From: Clostridia bacterium
Lineage (GTDB): Bacteria > Bacillota > Clostridia > Oscillospirales > CAG-272
DNA length: 17,403 nt
Direction: 5' to 3'
NCBI GenBank assembly: GCA_017504335.1
Contig: JAFVRI010000227.1
Location: 1 to 17,403 of the forward strand
Part shown: positions 12,848 to 17,403 of the stretch, in pieces
Layout: each line of letters opens with the position of its first letter
How positions within the stretch are numbered: position 1 is the first letter of the stretch
The notes under the pieces: model-generated
The model's database searches: none
Told to the model about the DNA's origin: nothing
What the model saw: the letters and a program-made list of their open reading frames with translations, nothing else
Program-made: the position numbers and the translations under genes

Positions 12848-13333
12848 TTATGATTTGGCAACCGATTCGATGAGACAGACCGCATGAGCGGCGATGCCCA
12901 GTTTTTCACCCGAAAAGCCGAGGCCTTCTTCTGTGGTTGCCTTGACACTGATCTGTGAAAGCTCCGCACCGAGGGCTCTGGCAATGTTTTTGCGCATTTC
13001 GAGAATGTGGGGAGAGAGCTTTGGCGCTTGGGCAATGACCGTGGCATCCACGTTGACCACACGATAGCCTGCGGTTTCCAGATGTACGTTCACCCGTCTG
13101 AGAAGAACCAGACTGTCCGCTCCCTTATAGGCGGGATCGTTGTCGGGGAAGAGCTTGCCAATATCGCCCAGTGACGCCGCGCCGAGAAGCGCGTCCGAAA
13201 TGGCATGAAGCAATACATCGGCATCGGAGTGACCGAGCAGCCCCGTTTCATGGGGGATATCCACCCCTCCGAGGATCAGCTTTCTTCCTTCCACCAAACG
13301 GTGAACGTCATAGCCGTGACCGATTCGCATCAT
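12848..13333 (-). CDS. ispF: 2-C-methyl-D-erythritol 2,4-cyclodiphosphate synthase
   Basis: IspF makes the cyclic diphosphate intermediate of the MEP isoprenoid pathway. The 161 residues contain RIGHGYDVHR (zinc ligands Asp9 and His11), LLGHSDADVLLHAISDALLGA (His43) and KATTEEGLGFSG near the C-terminus; length is normal for the trimeric enzyme. I take the ATG at 13333, whose A is the last base of the ispD stop codon (TGATG), with GAGGG 6 bases upstream; a TTG one codon earlier is less likely. The tight junction with ispD implies coupled translation of two steps of the same pathway. Confidence 0.95.
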   Translation of the reverse strand: MMRIGHGYDVHRLVEGRKLILGGVDIPHETGLLGHSDADVLLHAISDALLGAASLGDIGKLFPDNDPAYKGADSLVLLRRVNVHLETAGYRVVNVDATVIAQAPKLSPHILEMRKNIARALGAELSQISVKATTEEGLGFSGEKLGIAAHAVCLIESVAKS

Positions 13334-14100
13334 CAATATCCCTCCCTCTCATAGCGTTTCCGCTCCAAAAGGATCGCTTCCGCAACGGGAAGATCCTCAC
13401 GGGTTGTGATCTTGATATTGGAGGCACCGCATTCCACCAAACGGATGGGATGCTTGATGAATTCTACCAGAGAATTGTCATCGGTGGCTTCAAAATCCTT
13501 TTTCAGTGCGGTATATGCCGCCGCACGGTACAAATTGGTCTTAAAGACCTGAGGGGTCTGCGCCAGCCATACCAAATTGCGGTCGGCGGTGGATTCAATA
13601 AATCCACGGCTGTCGGCGATCTTGACCGTATCGGTGGAGCGATGCGCCGCCGTTGCCGCCTTGTATTTGTATGCGGCGCGGCAAACCGCCGTGATCTGAT
13701 CCTCGTTGATCAAACAACGGGCTCCGTCCGCGATGGCGACAAATTTAGAGCGCTTGTCTACTGCCTCCAATCCGTTCAGCACCGATTCCTGACGGGTCAA
13801 GCCGCCGGGAATGATCTTTTTGACCTTGCAAAGACCAAAATCACGGCAAAGGGCTTCCCATGTAGGGATCTCGTTGCGCTTGGCGACGATGATGATCTCG
13901 TGAATGCAGTCCGCCTTTTCATATGCCTTAAGGGGGTGATAGAGGACGGGCTTGCCGCATAGCTCAGTCATTTGCTTGGTGGTTTCTCCCCCAAAGCGCT
14001 CGGACAGTCCCGCGGCGGCAATGATGGCAGTGGTAAAATTTTTCGGATGGGGCGATCCGGAGATCGCACGAAAAATCCCTGAGATTTTTTTAATGCACAA
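13333..14100 (-). CDS. ispD: 2-C-methyl-D-erythritol 4-phosphate cytidylyltransferase
   Basis: IspD transfers CMP from CTP to MEP in isoprenoid synthesis. The nucleotide-binding loop AIIAAAGLSERFGG (25-38) with Arg35 and TKQ (Lys42), GGLTRQESVLNGL (around 100), ADGARCLI, and AQTPQVF are typical. DGAR is the usual position of DxARP, here without the proline. The start appears to be a TTG at 14100 with GGAGG 9 bases upstream, giving 255 residues including about 20 residues before the conserved core; no in-frame ATG replaces it. It is followed directly by ispF. Confidence 0.93.
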   Translation of the reverse strand: MCIKKISGIFRAISGSPHPKNFTTAIIAAAGLSERFGGETTKQMTELCGKPVLYHPLKAYEKADCIHEIIIVAKRNEIPTWEALCRDFGLCKVKKIIPGGLTRQESVLNGLEAVDKRSKFVAIADGARCLINEDQITAVCRAAYKYKAATAAHRSTDTVKIADSRGFIESTADRNLVWLAQTPQVFKTNLYRAAAYTALKKDFEATDDNSLVEFIKHPIRLVECGASNIKITTREDLPVAEAILLERKRYEREGY

Positions 14101-14137
14101 AGCTTGATTCCTCCTATGGGGACTTGATGGGGAAGGC

Positions 14138-14587
14138 TCAGAATGTTCCGTTTTCGATATCCTTCAGCATGGCAACTCTGGTTACGTGATTGCCGTTGTT
14201 CAGATAGGTCGCGCCAAGGAAGGCATCGCAAAGATCAAGGGCAAGACCGATACCCACCACACGCTCACCGAAGCAGAGCAGGTTGGCATCATTGTGTTCT
14301 CTGGTCAGACGGGCAGAAAACGTGTCCGAGCAACAGGCGGCACGAATGCCGTTATGCTTGTTTGCTGCCATGGACATACCGATGCCCGTTCCACAGATCA
14401 GGATGCCGAGCGCACATTCGCCCGACAGAATTTTTTCGCAGGCGGCATGGGCATAAACGGGATAATGACAGCTGTCAGTGGAATAGGTTCCCACATCCAC
14501 AACCTCGTATCCCTTGGACTCTATGTGTGCCTTTACGGCATTTTTAATGGCAAAGCCTGCATGATCGCAGCCAATTACAATTTTCAT
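14138..14587 (-). CDS. rpiB: Ribose-5-phosphate isomerase B
   Basis: RpiB interconverts ribose 5-phosphate and ribulose 5-phosphate. The 149 residues show MKIVIGCDHAGF (Asp8, His9), VDVGTYS, ICGTGIGMSMAANK with catalytic Cys65, TREHNDANLLCFGERV and the C-terminal helix. The frame is open further upstream to 14797, but GAGG 7 bases before the ATG at 14587 and the family N-terminus fix the start. It belongs to the RpiB/LacAB family; the Rpe gene in the same operon favours a pentose phosphate role over sugar-specific isomerases. It lies 37 bases upstream of ispD. Confidence 0.94.
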   Translation of the reverse strand: MKIVIGCDHAGFAIKNAVKAHIESKGYEVVDVGTYSTDSCHYPVYAHAACEKILSGECALGILICGTGIGMSMAANKHNGIRAACCSDTFSARLTREHNDANLLCFGERVVGIGLALDLCDAFLGATYLNNGNHVTRVAMLKDIENGTF

Positions 14588-14627
14588 AATCGTTCCTCGC
14601 AAATTTAGTATGGATGGCGGAAAACCG

Positions 14628-15338
14628 TTATATTCCCGCTTTTTTGTTTTGCTCCTGTTCCATTCTCGTACGTTCGGCTTGAGAGGGACGGAGATAATTG
14701 ACAGAAAGAGAAGAGTCGGTATCTGTCTTTTCTGCCCGATACTGACGGAGCGCAACCTGCGCAACCGAATAGGCAGATTGATGACGCAAACGCTCACAAA
14801 CAGGACGAGCCTCGGTTTTTTTCAAAGCGGGAAGCGTTATGTCGTAGCCGTCTCCTGCAAAGGCTACGGGCTCACCGTAAGCGGAAAGAAGCGCATCCAG
14901 CTCGGCAATGGAAATCGCCGAGTCGGGAAGAAGCCGTTCCATGGAAATACCGTCCGAACGGAAGAGGGCGGTATAAACCTGCGCGCGTCTGGCATTCATC
15001 ACGGGACAGATCAAGCCCTTGAGCGTGGAAAGATTTTCCGCAATCGCTTCGAGGGTGGAAACGCCTACACAGGGGATCTCTCTGCCAAAGGCGAGTCCTT
15101 TGATTGTTGCCGCACCAATGCGGACGCCTGTAAAGGAGCCGGGACCGGAGGTGCAGGCGAACAGATCGATGTCATCCACCAAAATCCCGTAGGTGGCAAG
15201 CAGAGCTTCTACCATAGGAAGCAGGGTTTCGCTGTGGGTATTTCCGTTGTTAAGGGTAAATTCCGCCAAAAGCGCCTCATCCTCGCAAAGAGCGACCGTG
15301 GCAACCGTAGCGGAGCTGTCCAGAGACAGAATTTTCAT
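14628..15338 (-). CDS. tsaB: tRNA t6A synthesis protein TsaB
   Basis: TsaB is the inactive ASKHA-fold partner that dimerises with TsaD in making threonylcarbamoyladenosine at position 37 of ANN-decoding tRNAs. The 236 residues begin MKILSLDSSATVATVAL, followed by GNTHSETLLPMVEALL, GPGSFTGVRIGAATIKGLAFG (family signature, about 70-90) and NARRAQVYTALF. CGGAG lies 7 bases before the ATG. TsaE is encoded 18 bases upstream, a common pairing; TsaD and TsaC are not in the window. The C-terminal ~25 residues are charged and probably disordered. Confidence 0.95.
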   Translation of the reverse strand: MKILSLDSSATVATVALCEDEALLAEFTLNNGNTHSETLLPMVEALLATYGILVDDIDLFACTSGPGSFTGVRIGAATIKGLAFGREIPCVGVSTLEAIAENLSTLKGLICPVMNARRAQVYTALFRSDGISMERLLPDSAISIAELDALLSAYGEPVAFAGDGYDITLPALKKTEARPVCERLRHQSAYSVAQVALRQYRAEKTDTDSSLSVNYLRPSQAERTRMEQEQNKKAGI

Positions 15339-15356
15339 AAGAATACTCCGTAAAAA

Positions 15357-15809
15357 TTAGAATCCGATGGGGGTCATGTGAATCAAACGGCTATCGGGAT
15401 CCGCTTGGGAATCCTTTACGATCTCCGTGCGCAAATAGGCATCGGGAAGAGCGAATTCGATGTTTTCACTCCATTCTACCAGACAGATGCCCCGATCGGG
15501 ATAATCGTAAAAGCCGATGGAATACAGGTCGTCCTCGTCGCTGATGCGATACATATCGAAGTGAAAGACCGTAGCGGAAGCGCCTCTGTATTCATGAACC
15601 AAAGCGAAGGTGGGGGACTTGACCCGCGCATCGGGAGCGATGGCGGAAGTAAAGCCCCGCACAAATGCGGTCTTTCCCACGCCGAGATCACCGTACAGCG
15701 CCACGAAGGGGGGCAGGGACGGATCTGCCAGCATCTGCTCGGCAAGGGCGCGTCCTACCTGCTCGGTCTCGGCGGGGGAATGAGACGGAATCTGAATGGG
15801 AAATGTCAT
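15357..15809 (-). CDS. tsaE: tRNA t6A synthesis ATPase TsaE
   Basis: TsaE is a small P-loop ATPase that binds the TsaB-TsaD complex to reset it during t6A synthesis. The 150 residues carry the Walker A loop GDLGVGKT (40-47), SPTFALVHEY (64-73), FHFDMYRI and LVEWSENI, all diagnostic. The start at 15809 (MTFPIQIP) lies one base after the fhs stop codon (TGATATG), so initiation is probably coupled to fhs termination; no strong separate ribosome binding site is visible. The longer frame to 15851 lies inside fhs and is not needed. Confidence 0.94.
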   Translation of the reverse strand: MTFPIQIPSHSPAETEQVGRALAEQMLADPSLPPFVALYGDLGVGKTAFVRGFTSAIAPDARVKSPTFALVHEYRGASATVFHFDMYRISDEDDLYSIGFYDYPDRGICLVEWSENIEFALPDAYLRTEIVKDSQADPDSRLIHMTPIGF

Positions 15810-15810
15810 A

Positions 15811-17403
15811 TCAGAACAGACCCGTGATGTTGCCGTCTTCGTCAATATCAATGGAATAAGCGGCAGGCTTCTTGGGCAGACCGGGCATGGTCATGATGGC
15901 ACCCGTCAGAACAACGATGAAGCCCGCGCCCGCAGACAGCTTGACCTCACGCACCGTCAGAGTAAAGCCCGTGGGACGGCCCAGCTTTGCGGCATCATCG
16001 GACAGAGAATACTGGGTCTTTGCCATGCAGACGGGAAGCTTCGCGTAGGCGGGATCCAGTGCCTCGATCTCAGCCAGAGCTTTGGCAGCGGTTGCGTCAA
16101 ACTTTACGCCGTCCGCGCCGTAGATCTTGGTAGCGATCGCCTCGATCTTTTCCTTGATGGACATATCGTCCTCATACATGAAGGTAAAGTTCTTTTCCTT
16201 TTCACAAGCGGCAATGACCTTTTCGGCAAGCTCCATTCCGCCTTCGCCACCCTTGGCGAATACCTCGGACAGCGCAAAGTCTGCGCCCTTGGCTTGACAT
16301 ACAGTGCGGATATAATCCAGCTCGGCATCGGTATCGGTTCCGAAGCGGTTGATGGCAACCACCACGGGCAGACCGAACTTGCGCAGATTATCGATGTGCG
16401 CCTCTAAGTTTACAGAGCCCTTCTTCAATGCCTCCAGATTTTCGTTGGCAAGGTCCGCCTTAGCTACACCGCCATTGTATTTCAGCGCGCGAACCGTAGC
16501 GACAAGAACGACCGCATCGGGGGAAAGACCTGCCTTGCGACACTTGATATCCAAGAACTTTTCCGCACCCAGATCGGCACCGAATCCTGCCTCGGTGATG
16601 GCATAGTCGGCAAGCTTCAGCGCCAGCTTGGTAGCACGAACCGAGTTACAGCCGTGGGCAATGTTTGCGAAAGGACCGCCGTGAATCAGAGCGGGGGTAT
16701 TTTCAAGAGTCTGTACCAGATTGGGCTTGATGGCATCCTTCAGAAGAACTGCCATAGCGCCATTGACCTGCAGATCGCGGCAGTAAACGGGCTTGCCGTC
16801 ATAGGTGTATGCCACAAGAATATCGCCCAAACGCTTTTTCAGATCGGGCAGGGATTCTGCCAAGCAGAGGATTGCCATGATTTCGCTGGCAACGGTGATC
16901 ATGAAATGATCCTGACGGGGAATACCGTCCACCTTGCTTCCAAGTCCTACCGTAATGTTACGGAGGGCACGGTCGTTGGTATCGGTAACACGCGCAAACA
17001 GAATGCGACGCTGGTCGATTCCCAACTCGTTGCCCTGCTGCAGATGGTTGTCGATGACCGCAGAGAGCAGATTGTTTGCCGCGGTAATGGCGTGAAAGTC
17101 ACCGGTGAAATGCAGGTTAATGTCATCCATGGGAACGACCTGCGCGTATCCGCCGCCTGCGGCTCCGCCCTTGACACCGAATACAGGACCGAGGGAGGGC
17201 TCGCGGAGCGCGATGACCGCGTTCTTGCCCAGACGGTTCATTGCCATACCGAGACCTACCGTTGTGGTGGTCTTGCCCTCTCCCGCGGGAGTGGGGTTGA
17301 TGGCGGTAACAAGGATCAGCTTTCCGTTTTCGCGGTCTGCCGTTCTCTTGAGAAACGCATCGTTGATCTTTGCCTTGTACTTGCCGTATAGCTCCAGCTC
17401 ATC
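15811..17403 (-). CDS. fhs: Formate-tetrahydrofolate ligase (5' end outside window)
   Basis: Fhs makes 10-formyltetrahydrofolate from formate, THF and ATP, feeding purine synthesis or, in acetogens, the methyl branch of the Wood-Ljungdahl pathway. The frame stays open to the window edge: 530 residues are present and about 27 N-terminal ones are missing from a usual ~556. The P-loop-like TPAGEGKTTTT lies 38-48 residues into the visible part, then LREPSLGPVFGVKGGAAGGG, TGDFHAITAANNLLSA, NGGVAKADL, VVAINRF, and the C-terminal MPGLPKKPAA. It appears to be the most upstream gene of the operon seen here. Presence fits an anaerobic Clostridium-type metabolism but does not prove acetogenesis. Confidence 0.96.
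   Translation of the reverse strand, partial: DELELYGKYKAKINDAFLKRTADRENGKLILVTAINPTPAGEGKTTTTVGLGMAMNRLGKNAVIALREPSLGPVFGVKGGAAGGGYAQVVPMDDINLHFTGDFHAITAANNLLSAVIDNHLQQGNELGIDQRRILFARVTDTNDRALRNITVGLGSKVDGIPRQDHFMITVASEIMAILCLAESLPDLKKRLGDILVAYTYDGKPVYCRDLQVNGAMAVLLKDAIKPNLVQTLENTPALIHGGPFANIAHGCNSVRATKLALKLADYAITEAGFGADLGAEKFLDIKCRKAGLSPDAVVLVATVRALKYNGGVAKADLANENLEALKKGSVNLEAHIDNLRKFGLPVVVAINRFGTDTDAELDYIRTVCQAKGADFALSEVFAKGGEGGMELAEKVIAACEKEKNFTFMYEDDMSIKEKIEAIATKIYGADGVKFDATAAKALAEIEALDPAYAKLPVCMAKTQYSLSDDAAKLGRPTGFTLTVREVKLSAGAGFIVVLTGAIMTMPGLPKKPAAYSIDIDEDGNITGLF

Noticed and set aside
14588..14797. N-terminal extension of the rpiB frame
   Set aside because: The extension overlaps the end of tsaB in another frame, has no RpiB similarity, and a good ribosome binding site precedes the ATG at 14587.
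15810..15851. Upstream start for tsaE inside fhs
   Set aside because: The extra 14 residues are coded within the conserved fhs C-terminus, and the ATG one base after the fhs stop gives the family N-terminus.

Overview
The window looks like a chromosomal segment of an anaerobic, endospore-forming Firmicute of class Clostridia, probably an uncultured gut lineage. The evidence is a cotJ spore-coat operon, a SPOCS/LysM spore-coat protein, the MEP isoprenoid genes ispD and ispF, formate-tetrahydrofolate ligase, and strong AGGAGG-type ribosome binding sites. From about 2180 onward the sequence is moderately GC-rich core genome. The first ~2150 bases are visibly AT-rich and carry accessory genes.

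Layout. (1) 1-~2150, + strand: the end of an accessory island, with the C-terminal part of a DUF262/HNH nuclease, a membrane-anchored DUF2806 protein, and about 430 bases of AT-rich, repeat-filled non-coding DNA. (2) ~2150-3232, - strand: cotJABC. cotJC is cut off after about residue 136 of its reading frame, exactly where the AT-rich DNA begins. I read this as the right-hand junction of an integrated element inside a sporulation gene, in the manner of the skin element in sigK. (3) 3659-9747, - strand: one operon of radical SAM/DUF512 protein, der, HAD hydrolase, obgE, ppa and a creatininase-family hydrolase, driven by a near-perfect housekeeping promoter at 9781-9809. (4) 9890-11395, + strand: a divergent SPOCS (DUF3794) + LysM protein behind a sigma-E-like promoter. 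(5) 12000-17403, - strand: an operon of fhs (5' end outside the window), tsaE, tsaB, rpiB, ispD, ispF and rpe.

The ends of all three transcription units that finish in the window (creatininase, SPOCS protein, rpe) carry the same ~155-nt module between stop codon and terminator, always in the orientation of the gene: a GCTTTTT/AAAAAAGC hairpin, a CTCGTC region, an almost invariant TTTTTCTCTGAGGT block, and then a Rho-independent terminator whose stem changes with compensation. Three copies in 17 kb suggest a very abundant 3'-UTR family in this genome. Between two convergent copies sits a 232-bp MITE-like element with 16-bp perfect terminal inverted repeats.

Together the core genes serve ribosome assembly (Der, Obg), tRNA t6A modification (TsaB, TsaE), one-carbon metabolism (Fhs), the pentose phosphate pathway (RpiB, Rpe), isoprenoid precursors (IspD, IspF) and spore coat formation (CotJ, SPOCS protein). 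I see no tRNA, rRNA or CRISPR array.
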